From: Gluconobacter kanchanaburiensis NBRC 103587
Lineage (GTDB): Bacteria; Pseudomonadota; Alphaproteobacteria; Acetobacterales; Acetobacteraceae
NCBI RefSeq assembly: GCF_007988905.1
Contig: NZ_BJVA01000016.1
Location: 1 to 62,772, forward strand
DNA length: 62,772 nt
Direction: 5' to 3'
Part shown: positions 28,734 to 37,867 of the stretch, in pieces
Layout: each line of letters starts with the position of its first letter
How positions within the stretch are numbered: position 1 is the stretch's first letter
The notes under the pieces: model-generated
What the model saw: only the letters and a program-made list of their open reading frames with translations
Database searches by the model: none
What the model was told of the DNA's origin: nothing
Made by a program: the position numbers and the translations under genes

Positions 28734-30835
28734 TAGTTCAGTGGCGGGAGGAGGTTATCTAGTGTATCGGCCGCTTTTTGCAATCGACGCAGGGCACGGG
28801 CTAAACGATCCCGCTCATAGACGCCTGTACTCAGTCCCAACTTCTTGCGCTGTACTTCCATGACGCGATCTTTGACCTTTTCGATGGTTTCATCGAAGCT
28901 GGCCGCATAGGCTGCGCGGTGGGCGTCCTCTAGAGCGATTAGTACCGCTTCTGCTTGGCCAAGCCGCTCTTTTTCTGCGGCGCGAACTAGCAGACCGACA
29001 GCTACGATGCCGGTCCCAGCCACTGCCGCGGCGCCGGCGCCGGCGATGAAAATATCCGCGGACAGCAGTAGGGCGCCCGCGACCCGGTCGATGCGTCCTG
29101 CATCCTTGCCCTTCGGCACGCGGCTTTTGAGTTCATTGATCAGCGTGTAGAAATTACTATCGGGCTTGACGCCGAATACGGCGCCGATGGTAACAACCAC
29201 CTCATTCTGAATGCCCATCAGCGCGTTAAAATTATCCTTCGCCTGGGTGGCAGCGTCGAGGGCGGACATGTTCTCTCTTTGGGGCCCTAGGCTTTTTAAG
29301 TCGACCGCGGCAAGTTGGGACAGCCGGCTGAATTCCGCCGCCAGCGCGGGCAAGAGCGCAATATCCTCATCCACGCTGTGGCTCGGGTCTCGTTCATCCT
29401 CCGCGGTAAGAAGTATGGTAAGATTTTTCTCTGCCTCGGACGGGAGAACCCATTGGTTCCGGTTCGTCATTTCCTGGTAACCGGTACGCTCGACGAGGGG
29501 GGTCTCGTGTGAAAATGCCGGGCGAGGAAGTAGCTCCATGCCAGTGTCACTGAATTTCTCCAATGTTGCATGCGTTAGGGCCTGCAGATGGCATTCCTGG
29601 CAGTCGCCTGGGGCCTTCCAGGCCTGCTCGATCAAGGCGCGCTGGCGTTCCAGACGTTCGCTCGTGGATCTGGTCAGCCCACCGAGCCATCCTTGGAACC
29701 CCTCATCAGGCTTGACGGCTTGCAGAACATGTTGCCAGGCTTCGTCTCGATGCTTGGCGAGTGAGCTGTTCAGTTGCTTGAGATAGGAGGTGCGCAGTTT
29801 CCTCGCGGCTTTGTCATAAGGTTTGAGTTGCCCCTCGATGAAATCTTCCCATAGGTCGTCTTCCTTGTCTCGATCTATGGACAGCTCTTCTTCGACATCG
29901 TTGGTGAGTTGTCGGACTTCGTCCAGCAATTGGGTGAGATGCTTGGTGCGTAAGCCCTGGACGCTGCTAGCGCTGTTGCCAGTGCTTCTAATCGCGTCGA
30001 TGAGCGCGCTGCTCCATTTTTTGATAAAGTCGGGGTCGAAACTGGTGTCGAGACCAGTGCAGATAACGGTGCTGACCTGGCCACCAGCGGCTTTAAAGGT
30101 TTGGGCCGCGCTCGCACGCAGCTCTTCACGTAAAACTTCGTCGTCTTCCTCGGTCTTGGTGATGATCACCACCGGTTCGATGCCAGATAATTCGCGGTCG
30201 CGCAGGATTTCCTGATTAGCTGCGTCCGCAAGACGCCTTTGATCTGTAACAATAACGCAGCCGCCAGCCAGCGCCAGGGCCTGACGCATCAACTCCTGCC
30301 AGACTTCATTCAGACGGTGGCGGTGCTCGTAGCCGGGCAGTAGCAGCAGTGCCATGCTGCTGGCGTAAAAATGCCGCACCGGAACTTTGAGGACGGGCAA
30401 TAAGTAGGAGGGATTGGTGCCGCGTGTGGCATGATGAAATTGCTCCGCATCGACCCGCTTCAACTCCACAGTATAGACGCCCTGCACATCGGTGGGGGGA
30501 ATAAGCTGATACACCCAGCCTTCGGGTTCGGTAACATCCGGAGATTCCTCAATGAGGACGGGGATGCGCTCCCCCTGTCCTTCATTAGCGGGAAGCCACT
30601 CGGAACTGTTGCCTATGTCATAGAGTTGACGGACCAAAGTGGTTTTTCCGGCGCCTTGGGTGCCCCCAATAGCCACCACTACATGTTGCGAGATAAGTCT
30701 GGCGACGAATATACGCTGTAGGAGAGTATCTAATTTAGCACGCAGAGCCGCGTCATTTTTTAGGGTGAGTGTACCGCGTAACTGCAAGGACGCACTCAGC
30801 ATATCATCTAAAACGGTTGTCGATACCAGAAACAT
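28733..30835 (-). CDS. Dynamin-like P-loop GTPase with membrane segment (GTPase module, gene 1)
   Basis: A 700-residue protein, first gene of the operon, start ATG 30835. The P-loop GGTQGAGKTT is at residues 57-66 and a G4-like TKTE lies in PVVIITKTEEDDE. The DxxG position reads LLLPGYE, so the G3 aspartate may be missing. The middle is helical with many charged residues. Residues about 583-617 form a Gly/Ala-rich hydrophobic stretch (IFIAGAGAAAVAGTGIVAVG) like the membrane-inserting paddle of bacterial dynamin-like proteins, followed by helices. Together with gene 2 it would make a membrane-remodelling or membrane-sensing pair. No known family name is certain. Confidence 0.75.
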   Translation of the reverse strand: MFLVSTTVLDDMLSASLQLRGTLTLKNDAALRAKLDTLLQRIFVARLISQHVVVAIGGTQGAGKTTLVRQLYDIGNSSEWLPANEGQGERIPVLIEESPDVTEPEGWVYQLIPPTDVQGVYTVELKRVDAEQFHHATRGTNPSYLLPVLKVPVRHFYASSMALLLLPGYEHRHRLNEVWQELMRQALALAGGCVIVTDQRRLADAANQEILRDRELSGIEPVVIITKTEEDDEVLREELRASAAQTFKAAGGQVSTVICTGLDTSFDPDFIKKWSSALIDAIRSTGNSASSVQGLRTKHLTQLLDEVRQLTNDVEEELSIDRDKEDDLWEDFIEGQLKPYDKAARKLRTSYLKQLNSSLAKHRDEAWQHVLQAVKPDEGFQGWLGGLTRSTSERLERQRALIEQAWKAPGDCQECHLQALTHATLEKFSDTGMELLPRPAFSHETPLVERTGYQEMTNRNQWVLPSEAEKNLTILLTAEDERDPSHSVDEDIALLPALAAEFSRLSQLAAVDLKSLGPQRENMSALDAATQAKDNFNALMGIQNEVVVTIGAVFGVKPDSNFYTLINELKSRVPKGKDAGRIDRVAGALLLSADIFIAGAGAAAVAGTGIVAVGLLVRAAEKERLGQAEAVLIALEDAHRAAYAASFDETIEKVKDRVMEVQRKKLGLSTGVYERDRLARALRRLQKAADTLDNLLPPLN

Positions 30836-31289
30836 AATCCATCCTGAACATGATCTTGAATTGAGTTAATAATGATCTAGATTTAGAATGCTTTCGTTTA
30901 ACTAGGCAGTTGGTAGTCGAATGAATGTAGTGGATCAAATTTGAAGCAACCTGTTGCAGACCTTATGAAGGAAGGCGGCGTGGCCGCTTGAGTAACATTT
31001 TGACATGAGGTCACGCAATCCGGATACATAAGACGATCTTCATGGATCTGCTACTAACGCTTACGATGAGTGGTGGTCCCAAGTTCGACGAACTGGTATA
31101 AGAATTCGGCTAGGTCTACAAGGCGATAGTCGACGGAAGTGAAGAGGCTTATCGTAGGTCGCACTCTGGAAATGGTCTGACGGTAACACATTCGATGATG
31201 CAATCATCCTTGTCCATTGCTTGGTTTGACTATTCCTACATTATGACAGAGATTATTTCGCAGGTATGATCGCGGCAAAGGTCTGGTGA
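30836..31289. other. Intergenic region between GTPase module and hsdR
   Basis: A 454-base divergent spacer that should carry the promoters of both operons. AATGATCTAGATTTAGAATG near 30869-30888 is AT-rich and may be part of the GTPase promoter. Frames across 31000-31230 contain stops and resemble no known protein. I see no RNA gene. Confidence 0.4.
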
Positions 31290-34200
31290 GTGAAAGAGTT
31301 TGCGGATCAGGTGGGTAATTTTTCGTTTCTGGCAAAAGATGCGCCGGAACTGACCAAACTGGGCCGGCTCGCCGAACATTTCTTCATTCTCGATCCGCCG
31401 ACATCTCTCATCAAGACACGGCAGTTCGCTGAACTGACAGCCAAGGATATCGCCGCCAGACATGGTGAGCTGCCTGACACACATGCTACTTTCGACGTAG
31501 TCCTTCGCGTTCTTCAGCGCCGCGGATTTCTGCAATTTCAGATTGCCGACTTGTTCTTTTACATCAAGCGCGTCGGTAATACAGCCGTCCATGAAAACGC
31601 AGGCACACGCTCTGAAGCGCTTGAAGCGCTTAAAATGGCCCGCCTGATCGGCATCTGGTTCCATCAGGTTTACAATCAGGCCCCCAATTTCCGCGCCGGA
31701 CCGTTCGTCCCGCCCCGGCCACCGGAAGACGCGACACCGGCCCTGCGTGAAGAAATCGACGCCTTGCGCAAAGCCGTTTCCGATAGTGCCGACGCTGAAG
31801 CCAAGGCCCGTATGGCCGCGCAGGAAGCCATCGCAGCACAGATAACCCTCCAGGAACGCGCGGCCAGGGAAGCCGAAGACCGTGCATTCTGGGAGAACTA
31901 TGCTGCCGAGGCGGACCGGGAACGTCAAACAGCCGAACGCACTCTGGCGCAGGTACAGGCTCAGGCCGTCGCCTCGCCTGTGACAGAGCTTTCGGATCTG
32001 GCACAGATGGCCGATCAGAAAGCGCAGGCACTGGAGATCGACGAGGCGACCACGCGCGTACTCATTGACGCGCAGCTTCGTGCCGCAGGCTGGGAAGCGG
32101 ATAGCAGGACACTCCGCCACGCCAGAGGCACGCGCCCCGAAGCCGGGCGGGCGATCGCCATTGCGGAATGGCCGACCGAAAGCGGTCGCGTCGATTATGC
32201 GCTCTTTATTGATGGTCAGGCCGTCGGCGTCATTGAGGCCAAGCGCGCCATCAGGAACGTGGCCGAACGCCTCGGCCAGTCCAGACGCTATGGTCGGGAC
32301 ATTATCCTGACGCCCGAACAGAAACTGACCTTCACCTCGTCGGAAGACGCCACAGCGTTTCGCGTTCCGTTTGTATTTGCGACCAATGGCCGCCCCTATT
32401 TCAAACGGCTGGAAACCCTCTCCGGTATCTGGTTCTGGGACGCCCGAACCGGGGAGCCACAACGCGCCCTGATGGACTGGTTTTCGCCGTATGATCTGAC
32501 CGCAAGACTGGAGCAGAAGTTCGATCTCGCAGTCCTGGAAGATCCCGACCGCCAGCTCGGCGTCACGGGCCTGCGTGATTATCAGGTTGATGCGATCCAT
32601 GCCGTCGAGGCGGCCATCGCCAATGGGCAACGGCGCCTTCTCATCGCCATGGCGACCGGAACCGGGAAAACCCGCCTAGCCATCGCGCTGATGTACGAGC
32701 TTCTTCGCGCCCAGCGGTTCCGGCGCATCCTGTTTCTGGTCGACCGGAAAGCTCTCGGTATCCAGACGTTGGATTCCATGAGCAATACCGAAACCGCCAG
32801 CCTGCTCAAATTCGATAAGATTTTTCCGATTGCCGGAATGGACAAGGCGATCCCCGACCTTGAGGACCGGGTTCAGGTTTCCACCGTGCAGGCCATGATC
32901 CGTCGTCTCTTTGATAACCCGGACAGCCAGCATCCGACACCGGGCAGCTACGATCTGATCATCGTCGATGAGGCGCATCGTGGTTACGTGCTGGATGCCG
33001 AATTACGGGATGACGATCTGGGTTTCCGCAATCTGGACGACTACCTCTCCGCCTATCGGCGTGTCCTCGATTATTTCGACGCCACCCAGATCGCCCTGAC
33101 GGCAACGCCAGCCCTGCATACAAGAGAGATTTTCGGCGCACCGGTCTTTCATTACAGCTATCGTCAGGCCGTCATCGCGGGACATCTCATCGACCATCGC
33201 CCGCCACGCCGCATCACGACAGCTCTCAGCCAGACGGGCATTCACTTTGACGCAGGCGAGGAAGTCGCCGTCGTGGACTCCCGCACCAATCAGGTCGATC
33301 TCTTCGATCTTGAAGACGAAGTTGATTTCGAAGTCGCCGAGTTCAACAAGAAGGTTCACACAGAACCCTTCAACCGCGCAGTGGCCACCGCCGTCGCGTT
33401 GGAATGCCCGCCGGACAAGCCCGGCAAGACGCTGATCTTCGCGGCCCGCGACACGCATGCCGATATTCTGGTCAAGGCGCTGCGTCAGGCGTTAAACGAA
33501 GAATACGGTCCCCAGCCGCATGACATGGTCGAGAAGATCACCGGTGAGGTGGACCGGCCGAATGAACGGATCAAGGTCTTCCGAAGTGACCCTCGTCCGA
33601 AATACGTCGTCACCGTCGATCTGCTGACCACAGGGATCGACATCCCTTCCATCGTCAACCTCGTCTTCGTGCGGCGCGTCAACAGCCGTATCCTGTATGA
33701 CCAGATGATCGGTCGCGCGACACGCCGTTGCGATGAGATCGGCAAGGAATATTTCCGCATTTTCGATGCGGTCGATATCTACGCCAATCTGCAAACCGTC
33801 ACCGACATGAAGCCAGTGGTGGTCAATCCTTCACTCAGCTTCGCGACCCTTCTTGTTGATCTGAACCGCGCTACCACGGATGAAGACCGTGCCTGGGTCC
33901 GCGATCAGATCATCGTCAAACTGCGCCAGCGCGTCCGCCACATCGACCCCGAATACGCCGCACCGCTTGAAGCCGTACTTGGCCCGCTGGCTGCCCTGCC
34001 AGACCAGCTTCGTGAAGCACCACCATCGGCGACGGCGGACCTGTTCGCCCGGCATCCTTCCCTCGCGACCATCCTCGACCACGCGGGGACCCGCCCGCGT
34101 CCGAACGGTATCTATATCTCTGAGCATGAGGACGAGCTTGTTTCCATCACCGATACCTTCGGGAAACAGGCCAGCCCCGCCGATTACATCGAAAGTTTCG

Positions 34201-34697
34201 AGGCTTACATCCGCGCCAACATGAACGCGCTTCCCGCTCTGATCGCGGCAACACAGAAGCCCCGTGACCTCACACGGCAGGATCTCAAGGACCTCGCCAC
34301 CGCACTGGATGAACATGGGTTCTCCGAAGCCAGTCTCCGCCGCGCCTACGGCACCGCACGCAATGCCGACATCGCCGCCCACATCCTCGGATTCGTGCGG
34401 CAGGCAGCTCTTGGCGATCCACTGGTGCCTTACGCGACCCGCGTGGAAAACGGCGTGCAGAAGATACTTGCCTCGCGGAACTGGACGTCGAAACAGGCCC
34501 AGTGGCTGAACCGGATCGGCCGTGCCCTGAAAGACCAGCCCGTGGGCGATCCGGCCCTGCTGTCCGACCCGCTGTTTGCACAGCAGGGCGGATTTGACGT
34601 GATCAACCAGACCTTTGATTCTGGCCTCGGTGATGTATTGAAGGATCTCAATGCCGCCATCTGGTCCGATGGATCAGAAGGAGGCCGAGCCGCGTAA
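31290..34697 (+). CDS. hsdR: Type I restriction enzyme, R (helicase/nuclease) subunit
   Basis: A 1135-residue HsdR that translocates DNA and cuts unmethylated DNA. The N-terminal ~130 residues look like the DUF4145 accessory domain. A nuclease region follows with VDYALFIDGQAVGVIEAK (the D...ExK triad, about residues 298-315). The helicase motor has Walker A MATGTGKT (about 451-458), DEAH (about 559-562) and a C-terminal helicase segment (VDLLTTGIDIPSIVNLVFVR and QMIGRATRR). The start is GTG 31290. It is 17 bases upstream of hsdM, in order R-M-S. It appears intact. Confidence 0.93.
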   Translation: MKEFADQVGNFSFLAKDAPELTKLGRLAEHFFILDPPTSLIKTRQFAELTAKDIAARHGELPDTHATFDVVLRVLQRRGFLQFQIADLFFYIKRVGNTAVHENAGTRSEALEALKMARLIGIWFHQVYNQAPNFRAGPFVPPRPPEDATPALREEIDALRKAVSDSADAEAKARMAAQEAIAAQITLQERAAREAEDRAFWENYAAEADRERQTAERTLAQVQAQAVASPVTELSDLAQMADQKAQALEIDEATTRVLIDAQLRAAGWEADSRTLRHARGTRPEAGRAIAIAEWPTESGRVDYALFIDGQAVGVIEAKRAIRNVAERLGQSRRYGRDIILTPEQKLTFTSSEDATAFRVPFVFATNGRPYFKRLETLSGIWFWDARTGEPQRALMDWFSPYDLTARLEQKFDLAVLEDPDRQLGVTGLRDYQVDAIHAVEAAIANGQRRLLIAMATGTGKTRLAIALMYELLRAQRFRRILFLVDRKALGIQTLDSMSNTETASLLKFDKIFPIAGMDKAIPDLEDRVQVSTVQAMIRRLFDNPDSQHPTPGSYDLIIVDEAHRGYVLDAELRDDDLGFRNLDDYLSAYRRVLDYFDATQIALTATPALHTREIFGAPVFHYSYRQAVIAGHLIDHRPPRRITTALSQTGIHFDAGEEVAVVDSRTNQVDLFDLEDEVDFEVAEFNKKVHTEPFNRAVATAVALECPPDKPGKTLIFAARDTHADILVKALRQALNEEYGPQPHDMVEKITGEVDRPNERIKVFRSDPRPKYVVTVDLLTTGIDIPSIVNLVFVRRVNSRILYDQMIGRATRRCDEIGKEYFRIFDAVDIYANLQTVTDMKPVVVNPSLSFATLLVDLNRATTDEDRAWVRDQIIVKLRQRVRHIDPEYAAPLEAVLGPLAALPDQLREAPPSATADLFARHPSLATILDHAGTRPRPNGIYISEHEDELVSITDTFGKQASPADYIESFEAYIRANMNALPALIAATQKPRDLTRQDLKDLATALDEHGFSEASLRRAYGTARNADIAAHILGFVRQAALGDPLVPYATRVENGVQKILASRNWTSKQAQWLNRIGRALKDQPVGDPALLSDPLFAQQGGFDVINQTFDSGLGDVLKDLNAAIWSDGSEGGRAA

Positions 34698-34714
34698 CAG
34701 GAAGTGTCTGACGT

Positions 34715-36193
34715 ATGAACCCCGCTGCCGATCTGGTGAACAAGCTCTGGCGCCTTTGTGCCTTGCTCCGCAAGGATGGCGTCACCTACCAGCAATACGT
34801 CACGGAACTGACCTATCTGCTCTTTCTGAAAATGGCGTCCGAGCAGAAGGACGAGACGCGTATTCCCGCGCAATACCGCTGGAACACCCTGAAAAGCGCG
34901 AACGAAACCGAAGTTCTCAAACTCTATCGACAAGCCCTGATCGACCTTGGAGACGGGGAAAAAGTTTCTGACCGCGCCATCGTCTCCATTTTCCAGAATG
35001 CCGCGACCATCGTGCGTGATCCGGCGAACTTGCGGAAGCTGATCAACGCGATTGATGAACTGCACTGGTTCACGGAAGAGCGAGATTCCTTCGGCGACGC
35101 CTATGAAGGCCTGCTCCAGCGTATGGCTGAAGAGACCAAACGCGGCGCCGGTCAGTATTTCACCCCCCGCGCCCTGATCGACGTCATGGTCCGTCTGATG
35201 CAGCCGGAAGCAGGCGAGATCATCGAAGACCCGGCCTGTGGCACCGGCGGCTTCCTGATTGCCGCCAATCTGCACATGAAAGCCGAAACGGACGATTACT
35301 TCACCCTGTCTCCCAAACAGCAGGCCTTCCAGCTTCAGGATGCGTTGCGCGGCGTCGAGAACGTCCCCGACACCTATCGCCTGCTGCTGATGAACCTCTA
35401 TCTGCACAGCATTGACCCGAACAACGTCCTGCTCGGCGACACGCTCAGTCCGACCGGTGCACGGGCTCAGTTCAAAAATGTCGATCTGATCCTGACCAAC
35501 CCCCCTTTCGGTCCCGCAGGTGGTCCGCCGACACGCGACGATCTGACGATCACCTCGGCCGTCTCCTCCTACCAGCTTCCCTTCGTGGAACACTGCATTC
35601 GCGCCCTGAAGCCGGGCGGCCGCGCCGCCGTTATTATCCCGGATAACGTGTTGTTCGATGACGGGCGCGGCAAGGCTCTGCGCAAAATGCTGATGAACTG
35701 GTGCGACCTGCACACGATTTTGCGCCTGCCCGTCGGCATCTTCTACGCGCAGGGCGTGAAAACAAACGTGCTGTTCTTCACCCGTTCGGAAGACGAGGCG
35801 CCGGTCACGGACGCCACGAAAGCCGTCTGGATCTACGATGCCCGCTCCGGCGCGCCCTCCTACGGCAAGACCAACCCGTTCCGCATCAGCGATCTGGATG
35901 ACTTCGTCAAAGCCTTCGGCTCGGACCGTAATGGACGTGCAAAACGCAAGGATCAGGGCGAGGAAGGCCGCTTTCGGCGCTTCACGCGCGAGGAGATCGC
36001 GGCAAGAGGCGACAACCTCGATATCACCTGGCTGAAAGACACCACCGATCAGGCCGAAGACGGGCTGGAAACGCCGGAGGATATCGCCGCTGCTATTGAG
36101 GGGCACCTGAAATCGGCGCTGGAAGAGATAGCGGCACTGATGGTGGAACTTGAAGGCAATGCGGTGGATGCTGAGGCGGAGGCAGCGGAGTGA
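34715..36193 (+). CDS. hsdM: Type I DNA methyltransferase, M subunit
   Basis: A 492-residue N6-adenine methyltransferase subunit. The SAM-binding motif DPACGTGGF is at about residues 172-180 and the catalytic NPPF at about 262-265. The N-terminal helical domain (ELTYLLFLKMASEQKD) is typical of HsdM. It pairs with HsdS for methylation and with HsdR for restriction. Its stop overlaps the hsdS start (TGATG). Confidence 0.94.
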   Translation: MNPAADLVNKLWRLCALLRKDGVTYQQYVTELTYLLFLKMASEQKDETRIPAQYRWNTLKSANETEVLKLYRQALIDLGDGEKVSDRAIVSIFQNAATIVRDPANLRKLINAIDELHWFTEERDSFGDAYEGLLQRMAEETKRGAGQYFTPRALIDVMVRLMQPEAGEIIEDPACGTGGFLIAANLHMKAETDDYFTLSPKQQAFQLQDALRGVENVPDTYRLLLMNLYLHSIDPNNVLLGDTLSPTGARAQFKNVDLILTNPPFGPAGGPPTRDDLTITSAVSSYQLPFVEHCIRALKPGGRAAVIIPDNVLFDDGRGKALRKMLMNWCDLHTILRLPVGIFYAQGVKTNVLFFTRSEDEAPVTDATKAVWIYDARSGAPSYGKTNPFRISDLDDFVKAFGSDRNGRAKRKDQGEEGRFRRFTREEIAARGDNLDITWLKDTTDQAEDGLETPEDIAAAIEGHLKSALEEIAALMVELEGNAVDAEAEAAE

Positions 36194-37506
36194 TGTTGCC
36201 AAAGGGGTGGAAAAGCATCGCACTAAGCGAACTACAAACAAAGACGCCTTCTGTCGATCCAAGGCGCTATCCAACGGAAATGTTCGATCTTTTTAGCGTG
36301 CCGTCTTATACTTCTGACGCGCCAGAATGCGTTACTGGTGACAAAATAGGAAGCGTAAAGCAAGAAGTTCAAAGTAATGACATTTTGCTTTGCAAGATTG
36401 TTCCGCATATACGACGCGCATGGAGTGTTCCGCAAAGAACACAGCGAAGGCAAATTGCGTCCGGCGAATGGATTGTCTTCAGAAGCGATTATATAAATTC
36501 CCAATATCTTAGAAATTTTCTAATTTCAGACGGCTTTCATGAGCAATTTATGCATACCGTTTCTGGCGTCGGTGGCTCGCTTATGCGAGCTCGACCGTCT
36601 GAAGCAGTAAAAATTTCATTCCCGCTTCCCCCTCTCGCCGAACAACGCCGCATCGTCGCCAAACTGGACAGCCTGACCGCCCGCATCGCCCGCGCCCGGG
36701 CAGAGTTGGAGCGTGTCCCTGTTCTCATAGAGCGGTATAAAAAAAATCTTCTGAAAAGAGCATTTGCAGGAGAATTGACAAATAAATGGCGTCTGATGAA
36801 TGGCGTTTCTGAAATTGAAATGACCCCTTTATCCGATGTTTGTACAAGCATTACAGATGGCGATCACCAAGCTCCTCCCCGTGCAAAACATGGAGTGCCC
36901 TTTATTACGATTTCTGCCATGAATAATGGCGAAATAGATCTTTCCAAGGCGACCCGATTTGTCCCGTCAAGTTATCTTGACGCTCTTAAAGATTCTCGCA
37001 AAGCAAAAACAGGAGATGTTCTTTTTTCTGTCACTGGCTCAATCGGTATTCCTGCGGTAGTCAAGCATGAATGCCCATTCGTTTTTCAACGTCATATTGC
37101 CATCCTGAAGCCGGACACCAAACGTGTTTCAGGTCTTTTTCTCAAATTGATGCTTCAGTCGCCCGATGTACAAGTTCAATGCGCTGCAGTCGCTACGGGG
37201 ACGGCCCAACTAACTGTTCCTTTGAATAGATTGCGCAATTTCCTTATCCCATTACCCACGATTGCAGAACAAATCGAAGTCATTCGTCTCGTTGAATCTA
37301 CCTTCAAACGGCTTGAACGGATGCAAGAAGATTATGTTGACGCTGATCATCTTCTATCAAAGTTAGAATCCTCCCTTCTCGCCAAAGCCTTCCGGGGCGA
37401 ACTCGTCCCACAGGATCCGAACGACGAACCCGCCAGCGTGTTGCTCGACCGTATCCGGGCCGAACGTGCTGCGGATACGAAACCGGGACGGAAACGCCGG
37501 GCATGA
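36193..37506 (+). CDS. hsdS: Type I restriction specificity subunit
   Basis: A 437-residue HsdS with two target-recognition domains, each followed by a conserved helix: PLPPLAEQRRIVAKLDSLTA after the first and PLPTIAEQIEVIRLVESTFK after the second. These spacer helices set the gap between the half-sites. The recognition-domain DNA is noticeably more AT-rich than the hsdR/hsdM genes around it, the usual mark of domain swapping. I chose ATG 36193, overlapping the hsdM stop; GTG 36190 is an alternative. The target sequence cannot be read from here. Confidence 0.92.
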   Translation: MLPKGWKSIALSELQTKTPSVDPRRYPTEMFDLFSVPSYTSDAPECVTGDKIGSVKQEVQSNDILLCKIVPHIRRAWSVPQRTQRRQIASGEWIVFRSDYINSQYLRNFLISDGFHEQFMHTVSGVGGSLMRARPSEAVKISFPLPPLAEQRRIVAKLDSLTARIARARAELERVPVLIERYKKNLLKRAFAGELTNKWRLMNGVSEIEMTPLSDVCTSITDGDHQAPPRAKHGVPFITISAMNNGEIDLSKATRFVPSSYLDALKDSRKAKTGDVLFSVTGSIGIPAVVKHECPFVFQRHIAILKPDTKRVSGLFLKLMLQSPDVQVQCAAVATGTAQLTVPLNRLRNFLIPLPTIAEQIEVIRLVESTFKRLERMQEDYVDADHLLSKLESSLLAKAFRGELVPQDPNDEPASVLLDRIRAERAADTKPGRKRRA

Positions 37507-37859
37507 CCGACGAACCGTTGCTGCCGCCGGACAAATGGCTCGCCATGGGTGGAGACCTGACAAACTGCCTGTGGGACAGCACCGGCGATCTGGCGTTTTA
37601 CGAGGATCTTCCGATCACCGATGCGCTCAAGGCACGTCTGGAAGCATGGGAAAGATGGGCAGGCGACTATGAGGACTTTTTGCCACGCGAAAAGCGAGCG
37701 CCTTTCGATCTGAAGGGCTTCACAGCCTCGGGCCTCGAAATCGCGCGTGCCCTGAAAGCGGAACTTCCCGACTGGACCATCATCTATCGCGACGAGTTCA
37801 GATGGCAGTACCAGAAGGAACTCGGGCTCACACCCGCCGAATGTGAATACGAGGTTTGA
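37503..37859 (+). CDS. Small acidic hypothetical protein in hsd operon
   Basis: A 118-residue protein whose ATG overlaps the hsdS stop (ATGA). It is rich in W, D and E (WERWAGDYEDFLP; ELPDWTIIYRDEFRWQYQKE). I do not recognize a named family. The tight coupling with hsdS and with the Mrr-like gene after it suggests a regulatory or immunity-like role in the restriction operon, which is inference only. Confidence 0.7.
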   Translation: MTDEPLLPPDKWLAMGGDLTNCLWDSTGDLAFYEDLPITDALKARLEAWERWAGDYEDFLPREKRAPFDLKGFTASGLEIARALKAELPDWTIIYRDEFRWQYQKELGLTPAECEYEV

Positions 37860-37867
37860 TCCAACTC

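Noticed and set aside
31236-32630. Long minus-strand frame (464 residues) opposite hsdR
   Set aside because: It is the antisense shadow of the hsdR coding frame in GC-rich DNA, with low-complexity G/R-rich composition and no domain. hsdR has clear motifs in this stretch.
34430-36274. 614-residue minus-strand frame opposite hsdM
   Set aside because: It lies wholly opposite hsdM and the hsdR and hsdS ends, with no recognizable family. The plus-strand methyltransferase motifs settle the strand.
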